A DNA stretch of 64,000 bases from Aquimarina sp. Aq107 (GTDB lineage: Bacteria > Bacteroidota > Bacteroidia > Flavobacteriales > Flavobacteriaceae): assembly GCF_943733665.1 (NCBI RefSeq), contig NZ_OX030782.1, positions 4,140,501 through 4,204,500 of the forward strand, read 5' to 3'. A program made the position numbers and the translations under genes. Under the pieces are notes generated by a model, which worked only from the letters and a program-made list of their open reading frames with translations, ran no database searches and had not been told where the DNA came from. Positions 17,822-27,405 of the stretch are shown one piece after another; position 1 is the stretch's first letter; every line of letters starts with the position of its first letter.

Positions 17822-18313
17822 TTATTGACGCGTAAAAACTAAATCTACAGCTCCTAAGTCTTCAACTTCATCTGTAAAAGAAAGTGTTGTCTCTGTAAGT
17901 GCAATCATCACTGTTCTTGCATCCATTCCAGTTGGAGTAAATGTTAATTGACCACTTGCTAGACTCCATTCGCCAGTTACCTCAAGTATAAGACCTGTAC
18001 AATCAGCAGTAACTACCGGAGGTAAATCTGGAGTTACATTAACATCAATCTGTGTGACATTTTGATTATATGTGTTATCATCACTTACCACAATTGTATC
18101 TTCAAAGCAAGGCAGTTCTTCTAATAAATTAGTAGAAGCATTTCCATCCATATCTAAATCAACTGGCAACGCTCCAGAAGCAGAAGTAAGTTCCCAAGTT
18201 CCAACTAATGAAACCATATCCGGGACCACATCCCCTCCATTGTCGTCATCGGAACTACAAGAGGTAAAAAATAATGCAATAGAAATAGCAAAAAGAAAAA
18301 AATTAGTTTTCAT
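17822..18313 (-). CDS. Lipocalin-like lipoprotein
   Basis: 163 residues. A lipoprotein signal ends FFTSCSSDDDNGG: Cys at about 19 followed by Ser and acidic residues, a tail often seen on exported Bacteroidetes lipoproteins. The body begins LVGTWELTSASG and ends TTLSFTDEVEDLGAVDLVFTRQ, the opening and strand spacing of lipocalin-like (DUF4923/lipocalin_4 type) beta-barrels that are very common in Flavobacteriaceae. Two cysteines (in LPCFED and DCTG) may form a disulfide. Ligand and role unknown. It shares an upstream 13-base sequence with the next leftward gene. Confidence 0.75.
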   Translation of the reverse strand: MKTNFFLFAISIALFFTSCSSDDDNGGDVVPDMVSLVGTWELTSASGALPVDLDMDGNASTNLLEELPCFEDTIVVSDDNTYNQNVTQIDVNVTPDLPPVVTADCTGLILEVTGEWSLASGQLTFTPTGMDARTVMIALTETTLSFTDEVEDLGAVDLVFTRQ

Positions 18314-18363
18314 GATTTTTGAGTTTTAAATATTAATAACGATTTATTGTTCATTCTTAGTAT

Positions 18364-18376
18364 TTGCAAAATACAC
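18364..18376 (-). promoter_or_regulatory. Possible promoter core of the lipocalin-like gene (shared 13-mer)
   Basis: The plus-strand 13-mer TTGCAAAATACAC occurs here, about 50 bases before the start codon, and again at 19624-19636 before the serine hydrolase gene. On the minus strand it gives GTATTTTG, a -7-like element one base short of TAnnTTTG. Confidence 0.35.
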
Positions 18377-18407
18377 CTTATTTACCTGAAAAACCATTCA
18401 TTACCCA

Positions 18408-19604
18408 CTACCCTCCCATTGTTGCAGTAAAAAAATCATAGTAATTCAAAAATGTTGGTATTACTGGACCATTAAAAGTGTTAGGCCCATTAAACAATAC
18501 GCAAACGCCTATCTTATTTTCTGGATCTATCATTAATTGCGTTTTATACTGATTTACATTTCCTCCATGATAGACAACCTTTCTATCTCTGTAATCCAAA
18601 ACCCTCCATCCTTTTGCATAATAAGAGTCAGAAACACCATCCCACAAATTCACGTACGTATCTTTATCACTTGTGCAGATCATCGGATTAAATATTTCTA
18701 TTAAGCTTTCTTTAGAAATAATATCAGGACGATTTCCAAGTAGCACTTTTAAATATTCTGCCATATCAGAAATAGAAGCATTAATCCCTCCAGCGGCAGC
18801 AACATTATAATAGTTTTCATGAAGATTTGTTAAATAATATTTCTTAGAATAATGATTCCATTTATGTGGTAACGCAACATTAGGGTTTTTCTTAATATCT
18901 GAATAACTACTGGATGCATTTTTCATTCCTGCAGGCACAAACAATCGTTCTCTTAACAATGCTTCAAATGACTTTCCCGTATTATTCTCCATCACCTTCT
19001 CTACTACAGAAAAAACAGCATTCTGATATTCATATTCAGTGCCTTCTTTAGCTACAACACCATTCCTTTTAAAGTTTGCAATAATGTTCTGCAAAGACAT
19101 CCCTTTATGAATCAATTTAGAATTGGTATACTTATATAATCCCGATGTATGAGATAACAAATGATTAACTGTAAGTCTTTCTGCTTGCGCTTTATCTCTT
19201 AAGTTAAATACACCTACTGATTTCTTAACGTTTTGTTTCCAATTAAGTTCATTATTATCAGCCAAATTTCCAGCAAGCACTGATGTAACCCCTTTAGACA
19301 GACTTGCAATTCTAAATACTGTATTTACATCTACAGAATCAGTTGTATGGATCTCTTTTACTCCAAAACCTTTTTTATACACAACAGTAGAATCTTTAAC
19401 AATCACTATAGCAGCTCCAGGACATTCCGAAATATTAAAATTAGTTGCAAAAAACTTCTCATAATGGTCTAGAAAAAGTGACAATGAATCTTTTTTCGTT
19501 AGCACAGGCTCCGGATCAGTAATAACAATCTTTTTTTGTTCGGTTTTAGAAGTAGTACACCCAATAATACATATAAAAACAAAAAGTCCTAAAAATTTTT
19601 TCAT
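18408..19604 (-). CDS. Serine hydrolase lipoprotein (beta-lactamase/class C family)
   Basis: 398 residues. The lipoprotein signal ends FICIIGCTTSK (Cys near 16). The beta-lactamase-related fold has the nucleophile motif SLSK (in FRIASLSKGVTS, about residue 100), the tyrosine motif YQN (in YEYQNAVFS) and HGG (in VVYHGGNVNQYK) in place of KTG. These residues support an active serine acyl-enzyme: peptidase, esterase or peptidoglycan-directed activity; not necessarily antibiotic hydrolysis. It follows the DUF5916 gene with a 78-base gap but has its own promoter-like 13-mer. A second serine hydrolase lies at 37516, in a different operon. Confidence 0.88.
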   Translation of the reverse strand: MKKFLGLFVFICIIGCTTSKTEQKKIVITDPEPVLTKKDSLSLFLDHYEKFFATNFNISECPGAAIVIVKDSTVVYKKGFGVKEIHTTDSVDVNTVFRIASLSKGVTSVLAGNLADNNELNWKQNVKKSVGVFNLRDKAQAERLTVNHLLSHTSGLYKYTNSKLIHKGMSLQNIIANFKRNGVVAKEGTEYEYQNAVFSVVEKVMENNTGKSFEALLRERLFVPAGMKNASSSYSDIKKNPNVALPHKWNHYSKKYYLTNLHENYYNVAAAGGINASISDMAEYLKVLLGNRPDIISKESLIEIFNPMICTSDKDTYVNLWDGVSDSYYAKGWRVLDYRDRKVVYHGGNVNQYKTQLMIDPENKIGVCVLFNGPNTFNGPVIPTFLNYYDFFTATMGG

Positions 19605-19623
19605 ATCATAATCTTCTTAAGTA

Positions 19624-19636
19624 TTGCAAAATACAC
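19624..19636 (-). promoter_or_regulatory. Possible promoter core of the serine hydrolase gene (shared 13-mer)
   Basis: Second copy of TTGCAAAATACAC, 20 bases before the start codon. See the copy at 18364. Confidence 0.35.
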
Positions 19637-19682
19637 GTAAAAAATCTTGATGAAAAACTTTCTTAAAACCTTTTTAAAAATT

Positions 19683-22379
19683 TTATAACACGAACCTATA
19701 CGTAGCTTTAATCAAAAATGTGTTTTCTGGTTGTTGACCAAAAATCTGATTATCTAAACTCCTAAAAAGATGATCTCCTGGATCACCCAATCCATTAACG
19801 CCTTGTGACCATACAAGAAAAATCTCTGATCCTGGTATATACTCCCAACGTAAAACTAAATTAGATCGAAATTGCACAAAAGCAAAATCAGGATTATCTA
19901 TAGTATAATCTATTGCACCATCTAAGTTTTCATCTACAGAATACAAATCATCAGCAAAAGAAATTTGATTATCATTATACAACGTAACCCTCTCATTTAA
20001 ATCAGAAGCAATGGGGTTATTCACATAATTAAAATCTGTATAGGTTCCTCTAGAAATAAAAGGTTGTCCATAATATTGAATAGTAAGATTAGGGTTGATA
20101 TTATAATTAAGACGGATACTTGCGCTTAATGTCTGCTGATCAATTCTAGCAGTTATATATCTTGGCGTACCTGCAAAGTCTACTTCAGTTACGTACTGAG
20201 TTTTATTAGGATTTCTTTCGAATTCTGGATTTAAGGAAATACTCAATGCGTTAAAAGGCTGATACCTCATTCTTAACACATATCTATGAAAGGTGAAATT
20301 ATTTTGTTTTGCCCCAGAATTAACATATCCCATAGTAAAATTAAACTTTTTTCTACTGTCTGAACCAAAAAACAGAAAAGCGAAATTCTCCTCAGAAAAC
20401 CTCCATCTCGGCCCACCTCTTAATACAGTATTTGTATAAATTCTTGGTTTATGAGCTGCTCCTACTTCTGTCCACCAGTTATTTTTATAGTTAATAAAAC
20501 CATTAAACTCATATTGAATTCTATTAAAATTCCCTTCAAAATCAAACGCTGAAGTTTGCTCAAAATTTAGATTTGCTCTTCTATAAAACTTAGTAGGTTT
20601 TAAAAATAAGTATCTAACATTAGCAAATTGCCTGATATCATCAGCTTGTCTTAAAAACCCAACATCATTTAATTCTAATTCTGGTGACCTCCAAAAAACT
20701 CCTGCGGTGTACCTCCAATTTCCACCACCCGATTTACCACCTATAAACTTACCTCCAGTACCTGTAAGCGAAGTTCTGTTAGGATCAACTTCTACGTGAT
20801 CTGCATCTACTCTTTGAAAAAGATGTGTTAATTCATTTTGGGTCGCCTCTATAGCTTCTTTAGACCCTTCTACGTGGCTTGTTACTAAATTTCCTTCGAC
20901 AAAATACTTTCTATCTTTCCAATTATGTCTAAAGTCTAATCCTGCGGTATATGCTGATTTTCTTAAAAAATTTAGATTATTCTCCCTTAATCCTACCAAT
21001 TCTGAAGTCTCATCGGTATTAGGATCTTCATAATCAATATTCAGAATATCGCCAAGATTTCTATTCGTAGCAGTAAAAATACCTCCAACATACGTATTAC
21101 GATCATTAAAATCTTTTTGAACTCTACCCACAAAATAATTTGTCAAAGGTTCTACAATAGTTTCACGCCTGTTACCATCTGCGTCTTCTACTTTGGCTAT
21201 TTCTCGCTGTGTTACACTCTCTAAGACTCCAATTGACCAACCATTCTTTGTCTTTCCACTAAACTTAGCAGCACCTAATATTGTTGTATTAGTTGGCCTA
21301 TCAACAAACTCTGTATTAATAGGACTAGATCCTATAGAACCTTGTGGACTTCTTCCAATCCTTCTGGAATAAAAGACATTATCTTGACCATTCGCAAAAC
21401 GATAATCAAAAATATTTTTATTCTCTACAAAAAATGGTCTTTGCTCTCTAAAAAAAATCTGAAAACCATCTAAAGCTATAGCCGCAGGATCTGCTTCTAC
21501 TTGTCCAAAATCAGGATTCACCGTTAAATCCATTGTAAGATCATTAGTAATCCCAATTTTAGCATCTAATCCTCCATTCAATTTAAAATCATCTCCATCT
21601 CTAAACGGGTTTCCATCTTCTTCGGGGAAAGTGTCATATTGGGTAACAACAAATGGCTGAATCTCTAATTGCTTTTGTGGTTCTATATCAATTAATCCAT
21701 GTAACTCTCCGAACTCACTAACCCAGCCAGGAGCATCCTGAGGTACTCTCTGCCATACAGATCGTTCTTCTTTTCTAAAAAATCTTCTGTTTACCTGCAA
21801 ACCCCATATCTGCTCTTTACTCTTACCAAATTTTAATTGACTTAAAGGAATCTTCACCTCTGCTGTCCATCCTTGATCATCTATATTAGTTGCTGTATAC
21901 CAGATAGGGTTCCAACTACCATCCCAATTATTACCATTATTGGATATAAATTCATCTCCCTTTACACCTGCAGCAGTAATTGTAAAAGAGAAACCTGTTC
22001 GTTTATCATGATAACTATCTAAGTTTATTTCTACCCAATCTCCAGCAAAACCATCCCTTCTAGATAGTCTCTTTTCTATCTTTTCAGGTTCGGTATCATA
22101 GCATCTATAAGCTATGTATAAGTATTTTTGATCATACAAAATTTTAAATTTTGTCTGTTGACTTGGAGGGGTATTCTCGTCTGGCTCATTTTCAATAAAA
22201 TCTCCTGACCATTCTACCAGATCCCAACTAGATTCTTCAATTAATCCATTAATTGTTGGCGCTTCTGATCCATTTAGAGGTTTGGTAGTATAGATTCTTT
22301 TTTTTACCACTGTAGAATCTTGAGCATTCGAAAATAGTGTAAAAAGAAGTAATCCTAACACTTGGATCGCGTACTTCAT
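19683..22379 (-). CDS. DUF5916 outer-membrane beta-barrel protein with CBM9-like domain
   Basis: 898 residues from the chosen ATG (MKYAIQVLGLLLFTLFSNAQ), which directly gives a signal peptide; an in-frame ATG 13 codons earlier would put extra polar residues ahead of it. Residues about 30-215 resemble a CBM9/DOMON-like sugar-binding domain (APTINGLIEESSWDLVEWSGDF, then YDQKYLYIAYRCYD). The rest, about 230-898, is the DUF5916 region, rich in alternating aromatic and polar residues and ending in ATYRFVL, a terminal aromatic/hydrophobic pattern typical of barrels. Such proteins are common in marine Bacteroidetes, often near exoenzymes; the function is unproven. Divergent from rplM. Confidence 0.82.
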   Translation of the reverse strand: MKYAIQVLGLLLFTLFSNAQDSTVVKKRIYTTKPLNGSEAPTINGLIEESSWDLVEWSGDFIENEPDENTPPSQQTKFKILYDQKYLYIAYRCYDTEPEKIEKRLSRRDGFAGDWVEINLDSYHDKRTGFSFTITAAGVKGDEFISNNGNNWDGSWNPIWYTATNIDDQGWTAEVKIPLSQLKFGKSKEQIWGLQVNRRFFRKEERSVWQRVPQDAPGWVSEFGELHGLIDIEPQKQLEIQPFVVTQYDTFPEEDGNPFRDGDDFKLNGGLDAKIGITNDLTMDLTVNPDFGQVEADPAAIALDGFQIFFREQRPFFVENKNIFDYRFANGQDNVFYSRRIGRSPQGSIGSSPINTEFVDRPTNTTILGAAKFSGKTKNGWSIGVLESVTQREIAKVEDADGNRRETIVEPLTNYFVGRVQKDFNDRNTYVGGIFTATNRNLGDILNIDYEDPNTDETSELVGLRENNLNFLRKSAYTAGLDFRHNWKDRKYFVEGNLVTSHVEGSKEAIEATQNELTHLFQRVDADHVEVDPNRTSLTGTGGKFIGGKSGGGNWRYTAGVFWRSPELELNDVGFLRQADDIRQFANVRYLFLKPTKFYRRANLNFEQTSAFDFEGNFNRIQYEFNGFINYKNNWWTEVGAAHKPRIYTNTVLRGGPRWRFSEENFAFLFFGSDSRKKFNFTMGYVNSGAKQNNFTFHRYVLRMRYQPFNALSISLNPEFERNPNKTQYVTEVDFAGTPRYITARIDQQTLSASIRLNYNINPNLTIQYYGQPFISRGTYTDFNYVNNPIASDLNERVTLYNDNQISFADDLYSVDENLDGAIDYTIDNPDFAFVQFRSNLVLRWEYIPGSEIFLVWSQGVNGLGDPGDHLFRSLDNQIFGQQPENTFLIKATYRFVL

Positions 22380-22571
22380 GTTGATTAGTTTTGTTGATTG
22401 ATGTTTAATAATGGACATAAATTATGAATCTTTGTCACAGTTACTGCCTTTATTTAGTAAAAAATTAACAAGAAAAAGATATTTTAAGTTTAAAACACGC
22501 AAAAATTCATCAGATAATTGATCTATCTGAAAACCAAGGCATCATAGACATAAAATAATATCAATTACCTG

Positions 22572-22602
22572 TTTGCTATATAAATATATAATTGTACATT
22601 TG
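22572..22602 (+). promoter_or_regulatory. Promoter of the rplM-rpsI-rpsB-tsf block
   Basis: TTTG (22572-22575), 19-base spacer, TACATTTG (22595-22602): a full match to the Bacteroidetes pattern. It leaves a leader of about 45 bases before rplM. Confidence 0.88.
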
Positions 22603-22653
22603 CACCCCTATTTTATATAGGAAAGGAATGTTTAATTAGTAAAATTAGTTAGT

Positions 22654-23109
22654 GTGGACACATTAAGTTACAAGACAGTATCTGCCAATAAGGCAACCGT
22701 TTCTAAGGAATGGTTACATATAGATGCTGAAGGACAGACTTTAGGACGTCTATCTTCTGTAGTAGCAATACTATTAAGAGGAAAGCATAAGCCTAACTTT
22801 ACCCCACATGTTGATTGCGGTGATAATGTAATTATTACAAATGCCGAAAAAATCAACTTAACAGGAAAAAAGTGGACTGATAAATCGTATATCCGTCATA
22901 CTGGTTACCCTGGAGGGCAAAGAAGTCTTACTGCTCAGGAGTTATTTGACAAAAACCCAGAGCGTTTAATCGAAAAAGCGGTAAAAGGAATGTTACCTAA
23001 AAACAAATTAGGAGCAGCTTTATTCCGTAATTTAAAGGTACATGCTGGAGCAACTCACAATCAAGAAGCTCAGCAACCGAAAACTATTAACTTAAAAGAA
23101 TTTAAGTAA
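22654..23109 (+). CDS. rplM: Large-subunit ribosomal protein L13 (uL13)
   Basis: 151 residues. Typical uL13: a Flavobacteria-style N terminus ([20 protein letters not shown]), the core [21 protein letters not shown], the [11 protein letters not shown] motif and the end [19 protein letters not shown]. The start codon is GTG; no ATG could serve and the N terminus is as expected. First gene of the ribosomal operon, overlapping rpsI by one base. Confidence 0.98.
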   Translation: MDTLSYKTVSANKATVSKEWLHIDAEGQTLGRLSSVVAILLRGKHKPNFTPHVDCGDNVIITNAEKINLTGKKWTDKSYIRHTGYPGGQRSLTAQELFDKNPERLIEKAVKGMLPKNKLGAALFRNLKVHAGATHNQEAQQPKTINLKEFK

Positions 23110-23495
23110 TGGAAGTTATTCACAAAATTGGCCGTAGAAAAACGGCTGTAGCTCGAGTTTACCTTAAAGAAGGTTCTGGAAAAGTTACGATCAACAAAAA
23201 AGATCTTAACGATTACTTCCCTACTGCTACATTACAATACAAAGTGAACCAACCTTTTGCCTTAACAGACAATGAGGAAAAGTTCGATGTAAACGTAAAT
23301 GTATACGGAGGTGGTATTACAGGACAAGCTGAAGCAATTCGTCTTGCGATATCCAGAGCAATGTGCGAGTTAGATCAAGAGAACAGAACAGTCCTTAAAC
23401 CAGAAGGTTTATTGACAAGAGACCCAAGAATGGTAGAGCGTAAGAAATTCGGACAGAAGAAAGCTCGTAAGAAATTCCAGTTCTCTAAACGTTAA
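23109..23495 (+). CDS. rpsI: Small-subunit ribosomal protein S9 (uS9)
   Basis: 128 residues, beginning [20 protein letters not shown] and ending [17 protein letters not shown], the basic tail that reaches the P-site tRNA. The core has [20 protein letters not shown]. Its ATG shares its A with the TAA of rplM, so the two are translationally coupled. Confidence 0.98.
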   Translation: MEVIHKIGRRKTAVARVYLKEGSGKVTINKKDLNDYFPTATLQYKVNQPFALTDNEEKFDVNVNVYGGGITGQAEAIRLAISRAMCELDQENRTVLKPEGLLTRDPRMVERKKFGQKKARKKFQFSKR

Positions 23496-23522
23496 TTTAT
23501 TAAAACAGTATTTGTTGTTATC

Positions 23523-23599
23523 CCCTATTATTAGGGAGTTAGTTTAGCATCTAAATACTCAAGGCCGTATCAAAATGATAGCCACTTGAGTATTGCTAA
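23523..23599 (+). promoter_or_regulatory. Structured rpsB leader (possible autoregulatory element)
   Basis: Between rpsI and rpsB lie a small hairpin CCCTA/TAGGG (23523-23536) and a long one: TTAGC paired with GCTAA, then AATACTCAAG (23554-23563) with CTTGAGTATT (23585-23594), enclosing TATCA/TGATA. No T tract follows, so it is not a terminator. S2 represses its own operon in E. coli through a leader; the same role here is inference. Confidence 0.55.
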
Positions 23600-23626
23600 T
23601 TCAACAGAACGTAAACTATTACAAAA

Positions 23627-24472
23627 ATGGCAAACAATATCGAAGTAAAAGACTTACTTGATGCAGGTGTACATTTTGGTCACCTGACAAGAAGATGGGA
23701 TCCTAACATGGCACCGTACATTTATATGGAGCGTAATGGAATTCACATCATTAACCTATATAAAACTGCTGCAAAAATTGATGAAGCTAGTGAAGCTTTA
23801 AAGAAAATCGCAGCTTCTGGTAGAAAAATCCTTTTTGTTGCTACCAAGAAACAAGCAAAAGAAATCGTTGCTGAAAAAGCAGCTAAAGCTAATCAACCAT
23901 ACATCACAGAAAGATGGCCTGGTGGAATGCTTACTAATTTCGTTACTATCCGTAAAGCCGTAAAGAAAATGGCTGCTATTGATAGAATGAAAAAAGATGG
24001 TACTTTCAACACTTTATCTAAGAAAGAGCGTTTACAAGTAGATCGTTTAAGAGCTAAATTAGAAAAGAACTTAGGTTCTATCTCTGATATGACTCGTCTA
24101 CCTGGTGCGTTATTTGTTGTAGATATTACTCGTGAGCACATCGCAGTAAAAGAAGCTCAGAAATTAAACATTCCTATTTTCGCAATGGTAGATACAAACT
24201 CTGACCCACGTCAGGTTCAGTATGTAATCCCTGCAAATGATGATGCTTCTAAATCAATCGACAAAGTAATGACTTATGTAAGTGATGCGATTATCGAAGG
24301 ATTAAGTGAAAGAAAAGCTTCTAAAGAAGCTCCTAAAGCAGATGCTCCAGCTAAAGCTGAAAAAAAGGCACCTGCTAAAGCTGAAACTCCAGCAGCACCA
24401 GCTGTAGAGGCTCCAGCTAAAGTTGAGGAAGCTCCAGCAGTAGCTGAAGCAGCCAAGCAAGAAGAAGAATAA
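23627..24472 (+). CDS. rpsB: Small-subunit ribosomal protein S2 (uS2)
   Basis: 281 residues. The S2 core covers about 1-230 (LLDAGVHFGHLTRRWDPNM at the start, RWPGGMLTNF, FVVDITREHIAVKEA and PIFAMVDTNSDP). The last 50 residues are a low-complexity tail of Ala, Pro, Lys and Glu (for example KAPAKAETPAAPAVEAPAKV), not needed for the fold and longer than in E. coli S2. Tails of this sort are usual in Flavobacteria. It precedes tsf, as in most bacteria. Confidence 0.97.
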   Translation: MANNIEVKDLLDAGVHFGHLTRRWDPNMAPYIYMERNGIHIINLYKTAAKIDEASEALKKIAASGRKILFVATKKQAKEIVAEKAAKANQPYITERWPGGMLTNFVTIRKAVKKMAAIDRMKKDGTFNTLSKKERLQVDRLRAKLEKNLGSISDMTRLPGALFVVDITREHIAVKEAQKLNIPIFAMVDTNSDPRQVQYVIPANDDASKSIDKVMTYVSDAIIEGLSERKASKEAPKADAPAKAEKKAPAKAETPAAPAVEAPAKVEEAPAVAEAAKQEEE

Positions 24473-24554
24473 ACATTCATTGATTGCTTTCAATCATTAA
24501 GAATCATATTATTAAAGAATAAGTTACAAAACTTAACTTTAATATAAATTAATG

Positions 24555-24607
24555 AGTCGTTTAGTTCTTTACTTTCACAGTAGTAAAAACTAAGCGACTT
24601 GTTTTTT
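24555..24607 (+). terminator. Terminator-like hairpin between rpsB and tsf
   Basis: Arms AGTCGTTTAGTT and AACTAAGCGACT pair over 12 positions with one G-U, followed by TGTTTTTT. It ends 28 bases before tsf. A partial terminator here would lower EF-Ts relative to S2; that is inference. Confidence 0.75.
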
Positions 24608-24635
24608 ACACAAACACATTAAATATTTAAAAGAT

Positions 24636-25598
24636 ATGGCAAAAATTACAGCCGCAGAAGTAAGTAAATTACGTAAAGCTACAGGTGCCGGAATGATGGA
24701 TTGTAAAAAAGCACTTGTTGAAGCTGATGGAGATTTTGACAAAGCAATAAAAATCCTTAGAGAAAAAGGACAAAAAATAGCGGATAAAAGAGCTGACAGA
24801 GAATCTTCTGAAGGAGCAGTTATCGCAAAAGTTAATGAAGCTAAAAACAAAGGTGTAATTGTTTCTCTTAACTGTGAAACTGATTTCGTTGGTAAAAACG
24901 ACTCTTTTGTTTCTTTAGCAAAAGAATTAGCAGAATTAGCTCTTAACAGTTCTTCTAAAGAAGAATTATTAGCTGCTGATTTTAACGGAATGAGTGTTCA
25001 GGACAAACTTATCGAACAGACAGGTGTAATCGGTGAAAAAATCGAAATTGGAGACTTTAAAGTTTTAGAAGCTCCTTTTGTGGGGTCTTATATCCACGGT
25101 AATAAAATTGGTGCTCTTACAGGATTATCTTCCAGCATTGATTCCGCAGAAGCTCTAGCTAAAGATATTTCTATGCAGGTTGCTTCTATGGGTGCAACTA
25201 CATTATCTTATAAAGATTTTGATCCAGAATTTGTAGCATCAGAAACTCAAGCAAGAATCGCTGCTATAGAGAAAGAAAATATAGAACTTGGTAGACTTGG
25301 TAAAACATTGAAAAATGTTCCTCAGTTCATTTCAAGATCTCAATTATCTGATCAAGTAATAGCTGAAGCTGAAGAAAAACTTAAAGCTGAACTTAAAGCA
25401 GAAGGAAAACCAGAGCAAATTTGGGATAGAATTCTTCCAGGTAAATTAGAAAGATTTATTTCTGACAACACTACTCTTGATCAAGAGCAATGTCTTCTTG
25501 ATCAAAATTTCATTAAAGATGAAAAGAAAACTGTTGGAGACTACGTAAAAACATTAGGTGATGTTTCTGTAGTAGGTTTTGAAAGAATCTCTTTATAA
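24636..25598 (+). CDS. tsf: Translation elongation factor Ts
   Basis: 320 residues. EF-Ts recycles GDP from EF-Tu. The N-terminal UBA-like domain (MAKITAAEVSKLRKATGAGMMDCKKALVE) is followed by the conserved core CETDFVGKNDSF near 75-85. The subdomain end KPEQIWDRILPGKLERF is intact. Length is normal for the phylum. It is separated from rpsB by a terminator-like hairpin and followed by a strong terminator. Confidence 0.98.
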   Translation: MAKITAAEVSKLRKATGAGMMDCKKALVEADGDFDKAIKILREKGQKIADKRADRESSEGAVIAKVNEAKNKGVIVSLNCETDFVGKNDSFVSLAKELAELALNSSSKEELLAADFNGMSVQDKLIEQTGVIGEKIEIGDFKVLEAPFVGSYIHGNKIGALTGLSSSIDSAEALAKDISMQVASMGATTLSYKDFDPEFVASETQARIAAIEKENIELGRLGKTLKNVPQFISRSQLSDQVIAEAEEKLKAELKAEGKPEQIWDRILPGKLERFISDNTTLDQEQCLLDQNFIKDEKKTVGDYVKTLGDVSVVGFERISL

Positions 25599-25642
25599 CA
25601 AATATCATAAAAGCAAGAATTAAATTTCCTGTTTTAAAAATC

Positions 25643-25671
25643 AAAAACCGCTTCAATCGAAGCGGTTTTTT
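25643..25671 (+). terminator. Intrinsic terminator after tsf
   Basis: AAAAACCGCTTC / GAAGCGGTTTTT perfect 12-bp stem, loop AATC, ending in a six-T run. Confidence 0.93.
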
Positions 25672-26027
25672 CGTCATTTTTCGAAATACTTTCTAGTAGT
25701 TTCCGAAACATTTTCTTTAACATTTTGGACCCCTCCAAAATGCTACCCCAAAAAAGACTAACTCCCCAATCAGTCTAGAATACAAATTACACTTTCGTGA
25801 ATTTGTAAGTTCAAAAAACGCTTCTTCACTATTTCAAAAATATTCCTCATCTCCCTCTGTTATGTTTTCCTTTGGCAAACCTATGACATTCTTAAAGACC
25901 AATCAATAGGGGCGTCAGGGGAAAAGAACCCTTTTTTATTAGTCATTCGATATTTATAATATTTTAAAGCTTTTGTTTTTAGATTTACCTTTACTTGGTA
26001 AAGTATTTTCTAAATTAAGAATATCAT
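25672..26027. other. Gene-free stretch between tsf and pyrH
   Basis: No credible ORF on either strand. It holds a perfect 9-bp hairpin with a CCCC loop (25721-25742, CATTTTGGA/TCCAAAATG), a weak GGGG...CCCTTTTTT terminator-like element (25917-25937), and an inverted TTTACC/GGTAAA pair (25984-26002) just before the pyrH -7 element. The two hairpins, with no known gene, leave room for a small RNA, but no good promoter was found. Confidence 0.4.
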
Positions 26028-26035
26028 TATATTTG
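26028..26035 (+). promoter_or_regulatory. -7 element of pyrH-frr
   Basis: TATATTTG, exact TAnnTTTG, 17 bases before the first ATG. No TTTG at the right distance; an inverted TTTACC/GGTAAA pair lies in the -33 zone. Confidence 0.55.
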
Positions 26036-26052
26036 CATCACAGTTCAAGCAA

Positions 26053-26763
26053 ATGATGAAATACAACAGAATATTACTAAAATTATCAGGAGAAGCCCTG
26101 ATGGGAGAACGTCAATACGGAATCGATCCGAAAAGACTGGCAGAGTATGCTAACGAAATCAAAAAAATAACAGACAGAGGTGTAGAAGTTGCCATTGTTA
26201 TAGGAGGCGGTAATATTTTTAGAGGTGTTGCGGGGGCTAGCAAAGGTATGGACAGAGTACAGGCTGATCATATGGGAATGCTTGCAACTGTAATTAATGG
26301 ATTAGCATTACAAAGCGCTTTAGAAGATGCCGAAATTCCAACCAGACTACAATCTGCAATAAAAATTAATGAAGTAGCCGAGCCGTTCATCAAAAGAAGA
26401 GCGATTAGACATTTGGAAAAAGGAAGAGTTGTAATATTTGGCGGAGGAACTGGTAACCCATATTTTACCACAGATTCTGCAGCAGTATTAAGAGCTATAG
26501 AAATTAATGCCGATGTTATTCTTAAAGGAACAAGAGTAGATGGAATCTACACTGCTGATCCTGAAAAAGATTCTCAAGCCACTAAATTTGATTTTATTAC
26601 ATTTGATGATGTTTTAAGCAAAGGACTTAAAGTTATGGATACAACCGCTTTTACGTTAAGCCAGGAAAATGAATTACCTATCATAGTTTTTGACATGAAC
26701 AAAACAGGAAATTTATTAAAAGTTATTTCTGGAGAATCTATCGGAACAAAGGTAAACCTATAA
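26053..26763 (+). CDS. pyrH: UMP kinase (uridylate kinase)
   Basis: 236 residues. It phosphorylates UMP to UDP in pyrimidine synthesis and belongs to the amino-acid kinase fold: [11 protein letters not shown] near the N terminus, [25 protein letters not shown] and [14 protein letters not shown]. The start could be either of two adjacent ATG codons (MMKYNR); the second at 26056 is equally likely. Followed by frr after 58 bases, the usual pairing. Confidence 0.97.
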   Translation: MMKYNRILLKLSGEALMGERQYGIDPKRLAEYANEIKKITDRGVEVAIVIGGGNIFRGVAGASKGMDRVQADHMGMLATVINGLALQSALEDAEIPTRLQSAIKINEVAEPFIKRRAIRHLEKGRVVIFGGGTGNPYFTTDSAAVLRAIEINADVILKGTRVDGIYTADPEKDSQATKFDFITFDDVLSKGLKVMDTTAFTLSQENELPIIVFDMNKTGNLLKVISGESIGTKVNL

Positions 26764-26821
26764 CAAAATAAAAGGTGGCTCGTTTTTTGATCAACTAAAA
26801 AAAGAAAAGAATTATATTACG

Positions 26822-27385
26822 ATGAACGAAGAAGTAGATTTTATTCTGGATTCAACTAAGGAATCTATGCAGGGTGCTATAGCCCATTTAGAAAAACAAC
26901 TAATTGTCATAAGAGCAGGAAAAGCATCACCAGCAATGCTTAGCGGTGTTATGGTTGAGTATTATGGAAATCCTACGCCATTAAACCAGGTAGGAAATGT
27001 AAATACTCCTGATGCAAGAACAATTACGATCCAACCATTCGAAAAATCTTTAATTCAAGAAATCGAAAAAGCAATTTTGATGGCTAATCTTGGTTTTAAT
27101 CCTATGAATAATGGAGAAAGCGTGATTATTAGTGTACCACCTCTAACCGAAGAACGTCGTAGAGATTTAGTAAAACAAGCAAAAGCAGAAGCAGAAGATT
27201 CTAAAGTTGGTGTGCGTAATGATCGTAAAAACGCCAACAATGATATTAAAAAATTAGAAAAAGATGGTTTATCTGAAGATATGGCTAAAAACGCCGAATC
27301 AGATATTCAACAATTAACTGACAGTTATATCAAAAAGATTGATGAAATGTTATCAGTTAAGGAAAAGGAAATTATGACGGTATAA
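26822..27385 (+). CDS. frr: Ribosome recycling factor
   Basis: 187 residues, the normal length. RRF splits post-termination ribosomes together with EF-G. The triple-helix and hinge domains are complete: IRAGKASPAMLSGVMVEYYG, NTPDARTITIQPFEKSLI and PPLTEERRRDLVKQAKAEAED. Cotranscribed with pyrH. Confidence 0.97.
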   Translation: MNEEVDFILDSTKESMQGAIAHLEKQLIVIRAGKASPAMLSGVMVEYYGNPTPLNQVGNVNTPDARTITIQPFEKSLIQEIEKAILMANLGFNPMNNGESVIISVPPLTEERRRDLVKQAKAEAEDSKVGVRNDRKNANNDIKKLEKDGLSEDMAKNAESDIQQLTDSYIKKIDEMLSVKEKEIMTV

Positions 27386-27405
27386 TACTTTTTCAAAAAA
27401 CAATA

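Noticed and set aside
25672..26027. Short minus-strand frames in the tsf-pyrH gap
   Set aside because: The longest plausible one is about 26 codons, without a membrane helix, terminator or spacing that would support it.
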